Shown here: one piece after another, positions 1-8,395 of the stretch | How positions within the stretch are numbered: position 1 is the first letter of the stretch | How the letters are laid out: each line of letters opens with the position of its first letter | Assembly: GCF_001434395.1 (NCBI RefSeq) | Contig: NZ_AZFS01000064.1 | Location: 273,879 to 325,652 of the forward strand | Length of the DNA: 51,774 nucleotides | Direction of reading: 5' to 3' | DNA from: Levilactobacillus hammesii DSM 16381 | GTDB taxonomy: Bacteria; Bacillota; Bacilli; Lactobacillales; Lactobacillaceae | Notes under the pieces: generated by a model | The model's input: the letters and a program-made list of their open reading frames with translations, nothing else | What the model was told of the DNA's origin: nothing | The model's database searches: none | Made by a program: the position numbers and the translations under genes

Positions 1-65
1 TGGTGAGGACCACACTAGCACTTTTCAACGGGTAACATCTTGGTTTTGAACTGAACGACAAGAAT

Positions 66-92
66 AGCCCGTCCACGGTTGGCGGACGGGCT
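66..92 (-). terminator. Terminator of the small membrane protein gene
   Basis: A perfect 9-bp stem (66-74 with 84-92, AGCCCGTCC/GGACGGGCT) lies just past the minus-strand stop at 112. The tail on that strand is only moderately U-rich (TATTCTTGT). Confidence 0.6.
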
Positions 93-111
93 AAGGTTAG
101 TTAATGATGAT

Positions 112-474
112 TTAGAAGTGGAACCATTCACTCTGGTTGTGCCGAACTTCCCCGCGTAAGCCGAAGAAGTAGACCATGAAGGCGGCCACGAGAACGGCCA
201 AGATGATGGTCCAGAGCCATGCCTGCGTGTGAATGAACGTGAAATAGGCGAATCCCAGGGTGCTGAGAGCGATCAATCCCAGATTAACGGGGAGATTTTT
301 GCTGTGAATGAAGGCGGTGGCTAAAGCGAGAACCATGGCGCCGCCAAACATATCGTCGCCGGATAACCGGGTGCCTAGACCGTTAAAGAGGGCGTAAATT
401 TCAATCAGCAGACCCAAGAGCAAGGCGAGAACCCCAAAAGACTGTAAGAACGTTAATTGCCGTAATTTTTTCAT
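112..474 (-). CDS. Small multi-spanning membrane protein, unknown function
   Basis: A 120-residue hydrophobic protein with about four predicted membrane segments and short polar loops. The C-terminus carries a charged tail (GEVRHNQSEW). I chose the ATG at 474 because an AGG ribosome binding site sits about 8 nt upstream; an in-frame GTG at 483 is the alternative. A TATAAT sequence on the minus strand at 509-514 gives it its own likely promoter, separate from the tenA operon that ends at 520. No family motif is recognised. It could be a conserved lactobacillus membrane protein, but no function can be assigned. Confidence 0.7.
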   Translation of the reverse strand: MKKLRQLTFLQSFGVLALLLGLLIEIYALFNGLGTRLSGDDMFGGAMVLALATAFIHSKNLPVNLGLIALSTLGFAYFTFIHTQAWLWTIILAVLVAAFMVYFFGLRGEVRHNQSEWFHF

Positions 475-519
475 TGACGACACCTACTTTCTCTCGTACG
501 GTGCCTTAATTATACCGCA

Positions 520-1209
520 TTATTTTTCGACTGAAAAATCTGACGGCTTTGTGGATGCGAGGATAGCCCACGTTTCGTGATCGAGGGCCATTTGCCAAAA
601 GTTCAGCTCATACCAGCTACTCTTCTTGAAGATTTCCAGCAGTTCTGCCTGGTTAGCCGGTGTGGCCACCTGGTTGGCCAAAGCCAACTGATCGGCCATC
701 ATGCCCGTGTAATCGTCGGCATCGTAGGTGTTGAGCCAATCCTGGTAAATTGGGACGGGTGAACCAGCCTGGGCCAGCTCCTGACCAATCTCGGCATAGA
801 GCCAGTAGCAGGGGAGAAGACCAGCCACGGCGCCCGCCGTACCGGCCGTGGCCAGTGCCCGGTACAGGTGACTCGTGTAGGCGTAACCGGTTGGCGCAAC
901 GGGGGTAGCGGCGACTTCTTCGGGCGTAATGTTTAACCGCTCAAAGAAGGTTTGGCGAACGGCAATTTCTCCTTGACGAAGGTGTTCGGCCCCCGCGTGA
1001 AGCTGTTGGGCCACCTGGGGGTCGTGACTTTGAACGGCTGCCAGGTCATGTAATTTGCCAAATTCCTGTAGATAATAGTGGTCCTGAATCAGGTAGTAAC
1101 GGAAGGTTTCGCGAGGCAGGGTACCCGCACAGAGTTGCGTGATAAAAGGATGGTGTTTGGAAGCCGTCCATGAAGCTAAGGTCGCCGCGTGGGCTTGGTC
1201 GGTAAACAT
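520..1209 (-). CDS. tenA: TenA-family aminopyrimidine aminohydrolase (thiaminase II)
   Basis: A 229-residue cytosolic enzyme of the usual TenA length. The family hydrolyses aminopyrimidine breakdown products of thiamin to HMP for salvage. Visible family signatures are the N-terminal HPF and the QDHYYL stretch, the central GLLPCYWLYAEIG block holding the nucleophilic Cys, and a C-terminal ELNFWQMA block with the catalytic Glu. An AAAGGAG site precedes the ATG at 1209. It is the last gene of the ykoE-ykoD-ykoC-tenA operon, 40 nt after ykoC, so the salvage enzyme is co-expressed with the uptake system. Regulation is expected from the TPP riboswitch at about 4.1 kb. Confidence 0.93.
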   Translation of the reverse strand: MFTDQAHAATLASWTASKHHPFITQLCAGTLPRETFRYYLIQDHYYLQEFGKLHDLAAVQSHDPQVAQQLHAGAEHLRQGEIAVRQTFFERLNITPEEVAATPVAPTGYAYTSHLYRALATAGTAGAVAGLLPCYWLYAEIGQELAQAGSPVPIYQDWLNTYDADDYTGMMADQLALANQVATPANQAELLEIFKKSSWYELNFWQMALDHETWAILASTKPSDFSVEK

Positions 1210-1249
1210 AACAAAACTCCTTTGAGAAAATTCTATAAGTAACGTGGCG

Positions 1250-1903
1250 TTAAGGCAAACCCACGAAGAGGCCCACCTGAACCAGCAGCAGACTGATGCC
1301 GAAGATCCACCAGTCGCGGGCGAGTAGCGGCACCGTTAGAGCATGTGTCCGGGGGGCGCCCTCGACAAAGCCGTGGGAAGTCATGGCTGCGGCCAGTTGG
1401 TCGGACCAGTTCATCGCGGCCAGAATGACTTTAAAGTACAGGCGGGGCGACCAGACGTGGAGAACTTCTCCACGCATTAAGGCCGCAGCCCGGACGGTGG
1501 CCACCTCTGCTTGAATCTTGGGCATCAGGTTAAAGGCCGCCAGGAAGCCATAGGCAAACTTGCTGGGGAGCTTGGCATTCTGTTCCAGAGAACGGGTCAA
1601 CCACAAGGGCTTCGTGGTTAACGTGAACCAGCCCCCCATGTAAACGTAGACGAACATCCGGGTGAAAATGACGATCAAAAAGTGCGTGGATGCGTCTCCC
1701 CGAAGCATCAGTGACCAGACCAGGGCACTGGCGAAGAAGAGCGGCACCAGGGTTAGCCAGAGTAGGCGCCGCCATGAGACGTGGTTGAACAGCATGAGTA
1801 AGAGGCTCACCACAATTAACGCAACGTTGACGCTCCAGACTTGAATGAAGGAGACTTCAAGGGCAATCAGGATGAGCAAGGTTAGTTTGAGTGACGGATT
1901 CAT
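1250..1903 (-). CDS. ykoC: ECF-type transporter T component, YkoC-like
   Basis: A 217-residue membrane protein with four to five hydrophobic segments. It has the cytoplasmic Ala-Arg-Gly signature typical of ECF T components (AAALMRGE near residue 140), where the protein couples to its ATPases. Its ATG at 1903 overlaps the ykoD stop by 4 nt (ATGA), and an AGGAGG site lies inside the end of ykoD, so the two are translationally coupled. With YkoD and YkoE it should form an HMP/thiamin uptake system. The substrate is inferred from the riboswitch, the YkoE neighbour and TenA. Confidence 0.9.
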   Translation of the reverse strand: MNPSLKLTLLILIALEVSFIQVWSVNVALIVVSLLLMLFNHVSWRRLLWLTLVPLFFASALVWSLMLRGDASTHFLIVIFTRMFVYVYMGGWFTLTTKPLWLTRSLEQNAKLPSKFAYGFLAAFNLMPKIQAEVATVRAAALMRGEVLHVWSPRLYFKVILAAMNWSDQLAAAMTSHGFVEGAPRTHALTVPLLARDWWIFGISLLLVQVGLFVGLP

Positions 1904-3312
1904 GCGCGCACCTCCTGATAGGTTAACTGGTGATCTTCCAGCTGCAAGTGGAGGTCGACTAGCGCGTCCAGACCGCTGAGTTGATGGCTGATCAAGATCA
2001 AGGTGAGGTCCAGATCGTGCTGAACCGTTTTTAAGATGGCCATGACGGCCTGAATTGAGGCGTAGTCGAGGCCCTTTAGGGGTTCATCCAATAGTAAGAC
2101 TTCCGGTGCCATAATCAGCATGCAGAGGAGTTGAATCTTCTTTTGTTGACCGCTGCTGAGCGAATAAAGCACTTGCTCATCGCGACCGGCCAGATTGAGT
2201 TGGTCTAACAGCGCATGAACCCGCTCCGGTGTGAAGTAGGTGCTGTTCCCATACTTTTGGGACAGCGCCAATTCCTCCGCCACGGTGACATTCAGAAACT
2301 GAGCGGCCGCGGCCTGAAACATCAAGCCAACTTGGCGGGCATAGCGTCGTTTTCGAATCTTCTTGATATCAGTATCTCGGTAGGCGATGTGTCCTTGGTA
2401 ATGTCCCAGTCGAACCAGTGCCCTGAAGAGCGTGGACTTACCACTGCCGTTGGGGCCGGTGATCAGGGTCGTTTTGTGCGCGTAAAAGCTGAGAGACTGT
2501 GGTGCGATTAACTGCCGGTTGCTGTGTGCCAAGCCCAATGCCGTTCCCTGTAAGCACACGGTCAACTGGTCACTGGGAAGCTGAACGTGGGTCAACTGCA
2601 GGCGCTGGGGCGTGAAGGCCGCAAAACGGGCCCGGGTCTCATCCACTGACAGCAGGGTGAGGTGACCATCCGCCAAGACGGCGAGGTGATCGACCCACTG
2701 CTGATAGCCACTCAGATCGTGATCGGCCAGGACAATGGTTTTGCCCCGTTCATTACATAACGCCACGAGCTTTTCCAGCAAAACCAGCCGGGTTGGTGGA
2801 TCGATGCTGGCAAAGGGTTCGTCGAGCAAAATGACATCGCTATTCATCGCGACGATGATGGCCAGGGCGACCTTCTGCTGTTCGCCGCCGGAGAGTTGCA
2901 TCAGCTTGCGAAACTTGAGGTCGGTGATCCCGATGAAGGCTAAGGCCGCGTCGCTACGGTCGGCAATTTCACCGGCCGGAACCTGCTGATTCTCTAGGGC
3001 AAAACGCAGTTCGTTTTCCACGGTATCCATGGTGAACTGCGTGCTGGGTTCCTGAAAGAGCATCACGACCGTTTTGGCACGGTCGGTTGGTGTAATCGCG
3101 TTGAGCGGTTGACCATCAAAGGTGACGGTGGTGTCGTCAGGGTTAGGCAACAGGCCGGCAATTAATTTGAGCAGCGTTGATTTTCCGCCACCGGATACAC
3201 CGGTCAGCAGAGAAAATTTACCCGTGGGAAAAGTACCGGACAGGTGGTCCAGCACGGGACGGGACTGCTTCGGATAGGTGTAAGTGAGTGATTGTATCGT
3301 GACGGTTGCCAA
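1900..3312 (-). CDS. ykoD: Duplicated ABC ATPase of the thiamin-precursor transporter, YkoD-like
   Basis: A 470-residue protein with two fused ABC ATPase domains. The first has Walker A GVSGGGKST near residue 40, signature LSGGEQQ near 143 and Walker B VILLDEP. The second has Walker A GPNGSGKST near residue 290, signature SLSSGQQKK and Walker B LLLDEPLKG. This double architecture and length are typical of YkoD/EcfA fusions. The start is read as TTG at 3312 because GGGGG lies 7 nt upstream and no ATG is placed correctly. It sits 60 nt after ykoE and overlaps ykoC. It should energise import of HMP or thiamin at the membrane. Confidence 0.92.
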   Translation of the reverse strand: MATVTIQSLTYTYPKQSRPVLDHLSGTFPTGKFSLLTGVSGGGKSTLLKLIAGLLPNPDDTTVTFDGQPLNAITPTDRAKTVVMLFQEPSTQFTMDTVENELRFALENQQVPAGEIADRSDAALAFIGITDLKFRKLMQLSGGEQQKVALAIIVAMNSDVILLDEPFASIDPPTRLVLLEKLVALCNERGKTIVLADHDLSGYQQWVDHLAVLADGHLTLLSVDETRARFAAFTPQRLQLTHVQLPSDQLTVCLQGTALGLAHSNRQLIAPQSLSFYAHKTTLITGPNGSGKSTLFRALVRLGHYQGHIAYRDTDIKKIRKRRYARQVGLMFQAAAAQFLNVTVAEELALSQKYGNSTYFTPERVHALLDQLNLAGRDEQVLYSLSSGQQKKIQLLCMLIMAPEVLLLDEPLKGLDYASIQAVMAILKTVQHDLDLTLILISHQLSGLDALVDLHLQLEDHQLTYQEVRA

Positions 3313-3372
3313 ATAAATTCCCCCAATACTACATTAAAAAAACGGATGTGACGGTTTAGTTGGTGAGACGCA

Positions 3373-3927
3373 CTAGTCCTTCAAGACGTGAGCGCGAACC
3401 AACAGGTTGTTGATGAGCTTGGTCAAAACGCCACCAAAGATGAAGACGGATAAGAAGCGGACACAGAATAACAACAGTAAAAATGGCAGGTGATAAGCGG
3501 CGTAACCACTCCGGAAGAGGTCCCAGATGAAGGTAACAATCGTGGTGGTGAGGGCACTCAGAACCAAGGTGAACCAACCATACCGTTTGTAGCCGGTAAG
3601 GATGAAGCCCAGTTCGGACCCAAATCCCTGAAGGGTACCAGAGATGAGGGTGCTGGCCCCCCAGATCCCGCCGAGAAACATTTCAACAACGGCACCTAGA
3701 AGTTCGCCCAGAGTTGCGGCGCCGGGGATGCGGATAACGAAACCAGCGAGGGGCCCGGCCATGACCCAGATGCCTAATAACAGTTCATTTGCTAAGGGTT
3801 GTAGACCAGCGGGTGCTAAAGCTGCCGCCAAAATCGTATAAACGGGTCCAATCGCCCAGAAGATAACCCCCATAAAAATTGCAATGATCGTGACCAAAAT
3901 AATATCTCTAATATGCCAACGTTTCAT
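3373..3927 (-). CDS. ykoE: ECF transporter S component, YkoE-like (HMP/thiamin)
   Basis: A 184-residue protein with about five to six membrane segments and the YkoE family pattern (IFWAIGPVYTI near the N-terminus, LGGIWGASTLISGTLQGFGSE in the middle). It is the substrate-binding membrane subunit. The start is the ATG at 3927, which has an AGGAGG site at 3937-3942. A longer reading frame to 4011 would run back through the riboswitch terminator and is not credible. It is the first gene of the operon and is directly controlled by the TPP element upstream. Confidence 0.92.
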   Translation of the reverse strand: MKRWHIRDIILVTIIAIFMGVIFWAIGPVYTILAAALAPAGLQPLANELLLGIWVMAGPLAGFVIRIPGAATLGELLGAVVEMFLGGIWGASTLISGTLQGFGSELGFILTGYKRYGWFTLVLSALTTTIVTFIWDLFRSGYAAYHLPFLLLLFCVRFLSVFIFGGVLTKLINNLLVRAHVLKD

Positions 3928-3975
3928 AAACAGTCGCCTCCTATAAAATTTAGACGCTGAGGGGCCACCAATGCT

Positions 3976-4007
3976 AAAAAAATCCCCACTAATCGTTCTT
4001 AGTGGGG
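3976..4007 (-). terminator. Riboswitch-controlled intrinsic terminator before ykoE
   Basis: A 9-bp perfect stem (CCCCACTAA/TTAGTGGGG, 3984-3992 with 3999-4007) is followed on the minus strand by seven U. It lies between the TPP aptamer and ykoE, so transcription termination is the likely mode of control. Confidence 0.92.
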
Positions 4008-4023
4008 TCATTGATAGCTATTG

Positions 4024-4104
4024 ATTACGCGTTCCCTTCGCTGGTATTAACCAGAGCAGGTTCAATGGGTTTGATCTCAGCCGCGATGGCACCCCAGTCG
4101 TATT
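4024..4104 (-). promoter_or_regulatory. TPP (thiamin) riboswitch
   Basis: The minus strand carries the canonical THI-box blocks in order: GGGGTGCC, GGCTGAGA, ACCC, then GAACCTGCTCTGGTTAATAC and CAGCGAAGGGAACGCG. Outer bases can close a P1 stem. A terminator and then ykoE follow. High TPP should fold the aptamer and terminate transcription of ykoEDC-tenA. Confidence 0.95.
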
Positions 4105-4199
4105 TGATTATTCTTAGCTTAACGAGTTTATCGGGGAAATGCAACCACTGCCCAGAAAAATCGTTTCTAGTCTATAAGCAGTTTAGCCGTACAATGATT

Positions 4200-4216
4200 T
4201 TTACAAATGCGTTACA
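4200..4216 (-). promoter_or_regulatory. WalR (YycF) box-like site upstream of the first carboxypeptidase
   Basis: The minus strand reads TGTAAC-GCATT-TGTAAA, a full match to the WalR consensus TGTWAH-N5-TGTWAH. It lies about 100 bp before the dacA-like gene at 4318, in reverse orientation. Binding is inferred. Confidence 0.5.
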
Positions 4217-4317
4217 TCGGACGTGTTTCATGGCGGAAATACTTCCGGCTGTTTTGAAAGAGTGCTATTCTAATAGTTGGTTGTCTTAATTATTGTGTTA
4301 TAGAAAGGATTCAAATC

Positions 4318-5490
4318 ATGCATAAAGTAGCAATGAAACGCGGCTTAATCGCCTTTGCCGTCGCCATAACATTTGGCGGTGTCGTGAGCCCAGTCGTACC
4401 GATTCATGCGGCAACGGGTTACAAAACGGTTAGCACGAAATCAATTAAAAAAACGGCTTATCACAAGAAGAGTCGCAAAGGGGCCATTTTCAACAAGACC
4501 CACACGCGTAAGGTCAGTAACCTTACTGCCCATCCCAACACCACGTGGTATGCAACCAAGCGGGCCACGTTAAAGCACGGGAAGACCAAGGGCGTCTACC
4601 TGTACGTCAAGAATGGCAAGGGCAACGTTAAGGGCTGGATCTGGCATAATTACCTGAAGAAGGGGAAAGCCCCCTTTGCCTTACGCAAGGCTAAAGCTGC
4701 CGTTGCCATGGATGCCAAAACGGGAAAGGTGGTTTGGGGCAAGCACGCGAATACGGCGCGGCCCATTGCCTCCGTTTCTAAATTAATGACGCTCTACCTA
4801 ACGTTGAAGAAGATCGATGGCAAGTCCAGCAACTGGAATCATAAGATTAAGATTACCAGTCGAGGATTAGTCTCAATGAGTCGGAGCGCTGCGTACGGTG
4901 GCTTTCATTTCAAGCTGAATCACAAGTACACGGTCCGCCAACTGTATTATGCGGCCTTCCTGGATTCCTCCAACAACGCGGCCATTGCGTTAGGCCAGTG
5001 GGTTGGTGGCAGTAACGGTAAGTTTATTCGGAAGATGAATGCTCAGGCGAAGGCCTGGAAGATGGGAAATGCTCATTTCGTCTCGGCCTCTGGCCTGGAA
5101 AATAGCGACTTGCGGTTGTATGGCTATGCTTACGGACACGCTAATGCCAACAAGGTCTCGGCTAAGGACGTGGCCTTAATCGCCCGGCACCTGATTATCA
5201 GCTATCCACGGGTTCTGAAGGACGGCAAGATTGGTTCGATGAAGGTGAACGGTCAGACCTGTCACAACTACAACAATCTCTTGAAGGGGCGCAAGTATTA
5301 CCGGGCCTCACTGCGGGTTGACGGCTTAAAGACGGGATATACCCCATTGGCCGGTTACTGCTTCGTCGGGACGGGTCAAAAGTCTGGCAAGCACCGGGTG
5401 ATCACGGTTGTGCTGCATGATGAGGACGAGTTTACGGAAACGAGATCGCTCATGAATCACGCCTACAGCCTGCGCAGTATGAATGACTAG
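4318..5490 (+). CDS. Secreted D-alanyl-D-alanine carboxypeptidase (S11 family), copy 1
   Basis: A 390-residue exported protein. Residues 1-32 form a signal peptide. Residues about 35-115 form an SH3/GW-like cell-wall binding region ending in KGWIWHNYLKKG. The rest is a penicillin-binding domain with SVSK (SxxK, near 157), SSNN (SxN, near 217) and KTG (in DGLKTGYT, near 341). It should trim the terminal D-Ala from peptidoglycan stem peptides outside the membrane. AAAGGA lies 8 nt before the ATG. The next gene is a close paralogue in tandem, and a WalR-like box lies upstream. Confidence 0.92.
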   Translation: MHKVAMKRGLIAFAVAITFGGVVSPVVPIHAATGYKTVSTKSIKKTAYHKKSRKGAIFNKTHTRKVSNLTAHPNTTWYATKRATLKHGKTKGVYLYVKNGKGNVKGWIWHNYLKKGKAPFALRKAKAAVAMDAKTGKVVWGKHANTARPIASVSKLMTLYLTLKKIDGKSSNWNHKIKITSRGLVSMSRSAAYGGFHFKLNHKYTVRQLYYAAFLDSSNNAAIALGQWVGGSNGKFIRKMNAQAKAWKMGNAHFVSASGLENSDLRLYGYAYGHANANKVSAKDVALIARHLIISYPRVLKDGKIGSMKVNGQTCHNYNNLLKGRKYYRASLRVDGLKTGYTPLAGYCFVGTGQKSGKHRVITVVLHDEDEFTETRSLMNHAYSLRSMND

Positions 5491-5534
5491 GCAACGGTGA
5501 TTCTTGATTAAACGCCAATTTAGTCAGAGAAAAG

Positions 5535-5577
5535 AAATGGTTAACTTAGGCATCACGCCCCGGTTAACCATTTTTTA
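5535..5577 (+). terminator. Terminator after carboxypeptidase copy 1
   Basis: An 11-bp stem (5535-5545 with 5563-5573, AAATGGTTAAC/GTTAACCATTT) runs into a U tract. It separates the two paralogues into different transcription units. Confidence 0.9.
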
Positions 5578-5688
5578 GTGGGCCAGAATATCGCCAGCTG
5601 TTGTTTCGGCTTAATCACTGCGCCCCCTAACGATAAATCGATTGAGTAGTTAAGTCGACAAGTGATGGATTACGATAAAATTACGTCT

Positions 5689-5705
5689 TCAACAAGTCGG
5701 TTACA
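5689..5705 (-). promoter_or_regulatory. WalR box-like site upstream of carboxypeptidase copy 2
   Basis: The minus strand reads TGTAAC-CGACT-TGTTGA: one perfect half-site and one with a single mismatch to TGTWAH, at the correct N5 spacing. It lies about 90 bp before the gene at 5797, in the same reversed orientation as the site before copy 1. It is part of the 306-bp gap between the paralogues, where only this and the terminator were seen. Confidence 0.35.
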
Positions 5706-5796
5706 AACTCGCGTCATCCCTTGTCGTCACAACCTTTTGCATGATAGGCTGATGGTTGAGAGTTTGTAAAGGTTTAGAAAAGGGGAATACATACTG

Positions 5797-6963
5797 ATGA
5801 AGATTTCAAAGGTTAAGGGGTTCCTGTTAGCACTGTTGTTTACAGTGACTCTGGGCGCCGCCGTCAATGTTCAGGTGACGGCTAACGCGGCCACTTACAC
5901 GACGGTCTCGACTAAGAACGTTGCCAAGACGGCTTATCACAAGAAGAGCACGTCGGGGGCCATTTACAACAAGGCCCACAACAAGCGGATTGCCACGATG
6001 AAGGGCTATCCCAACACGACTTGGTACGTGACGCAGCAAGCCACGCTGAAGCACAACAATTCAAAGGGTATCTACCTGTACGTGTCGAATAAAGCGGGTT
6101 CCGTCAAGGGCTGGATCTGGCACGGCTACCTGACCAAGGGCAAGGCGCCATTTGGTCTGAAGTACGCGAAGAATGCGGTGGCTTTGGATTACACCACCGG
6201 TAAGGCCGTCTGGTCGAAGAGTGCCAATACGGCGCGGCCCATTGCCTCCGTGTCTAAGCTGATGACGCTGTACCTGGTCTTGGATAAGGTCAACAATGGC
6301 TCTGGCAAGTGGACGGATATTGTGAAGACCAGTGACAAGGGCTTGATTGCCATGGGCAACAGTGCCAGCTGTGGAGGCTTTAAGTTCTACAGCAATCACA
6401 AGTACACCGTCAAGGAACTCTACGATGCGGCTCTGTTGGACTCATCGAACAACGCCGCAATTGCGCTGGGCCAATGGGTTGCCGGTAGTAATGCAAAATT
6501 CATTCAACAGATGAACGCTCAGGCAAAGAGTTGGAACCTGGATAAGGCCAGTTTTGTCTCCGCTTCCGGTTTGGAAAATAGCGATTTGAAGGCGTTTGGC
6601 TACAACTACGGGAAGGCTAATGCCAACCTGGTTTCCGCCAAGGATGTGGCCTTGATTGCCCGCCACTTGATCCAGGATTACCCCCGTGTCTTAACGGATG
6701 GTTCCGTGGGCTCTAAGACGGTTAACGGGCAGCTGTGCTACAACTACAACAACATGTTAGCCGGTCGGAAATACTATCAAGCCAGCCTCAACGTTGATGG
6801 CTTGAAGACGGGGTACACCCCACTAGCCGGTTACTGCTTCGTGGGAACTGGCCAGAAGGCGGGGAAGCACCGGGTAATCACGGTGGTCCTCCACGATGAA
6901 AATGAATTTACGGAAACGCGGTCATTGATGAACTACGCTTACAGCTTAGGAATGAATGCTTAA
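5797..6963 (+). CDS. Secreted D-alanyl-D-alanine carboxypeptidase (S11 family), copy 2
   Basis: A 388-residue paralogue of the preceding gene, alignable end to end. It has a signal peptide (1-31, cleavage near TANAAT), the same SH3/GW-like region ending in KGWIWHGYLTKG, then SVSK, SSNN and DGLKTGYT. The catalytic sets are identical. The clearest differences lie in the N-terminal wall-binding region and around the loop after SxxK (SASCGGF here, SAAYGGF in copy 1). AAAAGGGG lies before the ATG. A tandem duplication is likely, and its own terminators and upstream site suggest independent expression. Confidence 0.92.
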   Translation: MKISKVKGFLLALLFTVTLGAAVNVQVTANAATYTTVSTKNVAKTAYHKKSTSGAIYNKAHNKRIATMKGYPNTTWYVTQQATLKHNNSKGIYLYVSNKAGSVKGWIWHGYLTKGKAPFGLKYAKNAVALDYTTGKAVWSKSANTARPIASVSKLMTLYLVLDKVNNGSGKWTDIVKTSDKGLIAMGNSASCGGFKFYSNHKYTVKELYDAALLDSSNNAAIALGQWVAGSNAKFIQQMNAQAKSWNLDKASFVSASGLENSDLKAFGYNYGKANANLVSAKDVALIARHLIQDYPRVLTDGSVGSKTVNGQLCYNYNNMLAGRKYYQASLNVDGLKTGYTPLAGYCFVGTGQKAGKHRVITVVLHDENEFTETRSLMNYAYSLGMNA

Positions 6964-6976
6964 ATAAACAAACGAG

Positions 6977-7007
6977 TCGCGTTGGTTGAGGCCAGCGCGA
7001 TTTTTAT
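6977..7007 (+). terminator. Terminator after carboxypeptidase copy 2
   Basis: A 9-bp stem with one G-U pair (TCGCGTTGG/CCAGCGCGA, 6977-6985 with 6992-7000) is followed by TTTTTATTT. Confidence 0.9.
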
Positions 7008-7096
7008 TTGGAATAAACCTGACGGAAAAAGAGTGAAAGATGAAATGCCTAGCTAGTCCCAGTAATGGCCATCATTTGCGCCACTAAATTGGGCGC

Positions 7097-7245
7097 ACTC
7101 CGGCTGCCAGGGATTCCGCCTACTGTGGGGACGCTTCAGACCGGAAAAGCATCGGTCTTCTCGCTCGCTTTGGCGCCACGAAGAACACCTGTCTCCAAAG
7201 TCGCCTGCACCGTTCCAGTCCATATCTGTTGACCGGCAAGGCGAT
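7097..7245 (+). repeat. Chimeric A/B repeat (A left part joined to B right end)
   Basis: The left part matches module A (GGCTGCCAGGGATTCCGCC, then GTGGGGAC, a replaced hairpin AGACCG/CGGTCT, then CTGTCTCCAAAG). The right part matches the end of module B (CCGTTCCAGTCC ... GGCAAGGCGA). It is a shortened, fused version of the A-B composite described at 16725-17149. It occupies most of the 532-bp gap between 6963 and 7495. Confidence 0.6.
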
Positions 7246-7248
7246 GGA

Positions 7249-7275
7249 CCTAAAACTAGGCTGCCTAGTTTTAGG
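7249..7275. repeat. Perfect 12-bp palindromic hairpin
   Basis: CCTAAAACTAGG and CCTAGTTTTAGG flank a CTG loop. It directly follows the chimeric repeat. There is no U tract, so it is not a standard terminator. Confidence 0.7.
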
Positions 7276-7430
7276 CCCACTGTTGTTAGAACAGGCATGA
7301 CAGATTTGATGAATAGTCGTTATAGTGAATCAATCGTTGCCCAAATGACCGGTGATTCAATCCGTTTACGTTATCGGTATCCTTGATAGACCGGCGTTTG
7401 TTTTATGATTTTATTTGTAGGTGAAATGCG

Positions 7431-7459
7431 TTGTACTCGGGAATGACGTCAGGTATGCT
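7431..7459 (+). promoter_or_regulatory. Likely promoter of the HAD phosphatase gene
   Basis: TTGTAC (7431-7436) and TATGCT (7454-7459) are separated by 17 bp, ending 35 bp before the ATG at 7495. Confidence 0.5.
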
Positions 7460-7494
7460 GGGGGTAAGTTATTTTTAAGAGAGGGTGGCAAAAT

Positions 7495-8310
7495 ATGCGG
7501 CCAAAGGTTATTGCAACGGACTTAGATGGCACTTTTTTAGACGACACGGGACGGTATGACGTTGCCCGGTTTGAGGCACAGTTGGCGGCGTTGGCCCGCC
7601 GTGAGATCCAGTTTGTGGTGACCACCGGTGATCCACTAGATCATGTGCAGGGCTTATTTGCGCCCTTGGCGGACCGGCAGTCGCTGACGTACATTGTGGA
7701 AGATGGGGCACTCACGGTGACGGGCCAGGGCGAACCATTGCAGTCACAAGGCATGCCAGCGCCGGATTGGCGGGCGGCTGTGACGTGGTTGAAGACGGCA
7801 GCCGTGATGCAGGGCTGTTTTATAATTGTGTGCGGTCGCGACCGTGCTTACACGGAACTGGCAGCGACGAGTCGCCGTTTTCGTGAATCCCAAGTCTTTT
7901 ATCCCAGTCTGACGTCGGTTTCAGAACTTGGTGAGGTGACGGCTGATATCTTAAAAATTGATGTCACGTGGTTAAAAACGGATGTCGCCGCTCAGGTGGC
8001 CGCCTTTAATCATCACTTTCGCAATCGGCTGGTGGGGACCAGTAGCGGTTTAGGCGGCATGAACGTGACGCTACCGTTGGTCAGCAAGGCGGCAGCCCTC
8101 TTAGCGCTAGGCCAGATCTGGGGCGTATCTCCCGACAAGATGGCGGCGTTTGGGGATTCGGGTAATGATCACGCCATGCTGGAAATGGTCGGTCAGGGCT
8201 TTGCCGTAGCCAATGCCGACCCCGCCATTATGACGGGACCGGTTCAGCGGTTGGCTAAGACCAATCAGCAGGGGGCCGTCATGGATCAGATCGATCAATG
8301 GTTAGTTTAG
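7495..8310 (+). CDS. HAD superfamily (Cof/IIB type) phosphatase
   Basis: A 271-residue cytosolic hydrolase of the usual Cof length. Motif I is DLDGTF at residues 9-14, with the nucleophile Asp9 and acid/base Asp11. Motif II is the TTGD region near residue 42. Motif IV is AFGDSGND near residue 220. The middle IIB cap domain contains the expected alpha/beta segments. It probably dephosphorylates small sugar phosphates or nucleotides; the exact substrate cannot be read. GAGGGTGG precedes the ATG. The PTS-like gene starts 86 bp downstream in the same direction. Confidence 0.88.
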   Translation: MRPKVIATDLDGTFLDDTGRYDVARFEAQLAALARREIQFVVTTGDPLDHVQGLFAPLADRQSLTYIVEDGALTVTGQGEPLQSQGMPAPDWRAAVTWLKTAAVMQGCFIIVCGRDRAYTELAATSRRFRESQVFYPSLTSVSELGEVTADILKIDVTWLKTDVAAQVAAFNHHFRNRLVGTSSGLGGMNVTLPLVSKAAALLALGQIWGVSPDKMAAFGDSGNDHAMLEMVGQGFAVANADPAIMTGPVQRLAKTNQQGAVMDQIDQWLV

Positions 8311-8395
8311 GTGACTGCCACACTAACTGAGTAGCTTGAATATCATCAACCCTTTCCTTTGCCGTAAAATCAACGGTATTGAGGGGATGGTAGCG

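Noticed and set aside
4002-4289. 95-codon open frame on the plus strand
   Set aside because: It runs across the riboswitch terminator and aptamer of the opposite strand and has no ribosome binding site.
7297-7386. 29-codon ORF (MTDLMNSRYSES...) before the HAD gene
   Set aside because: Only a weak AGG site precedes it and no family resemblance was found. It stays a possibility but lacks support.
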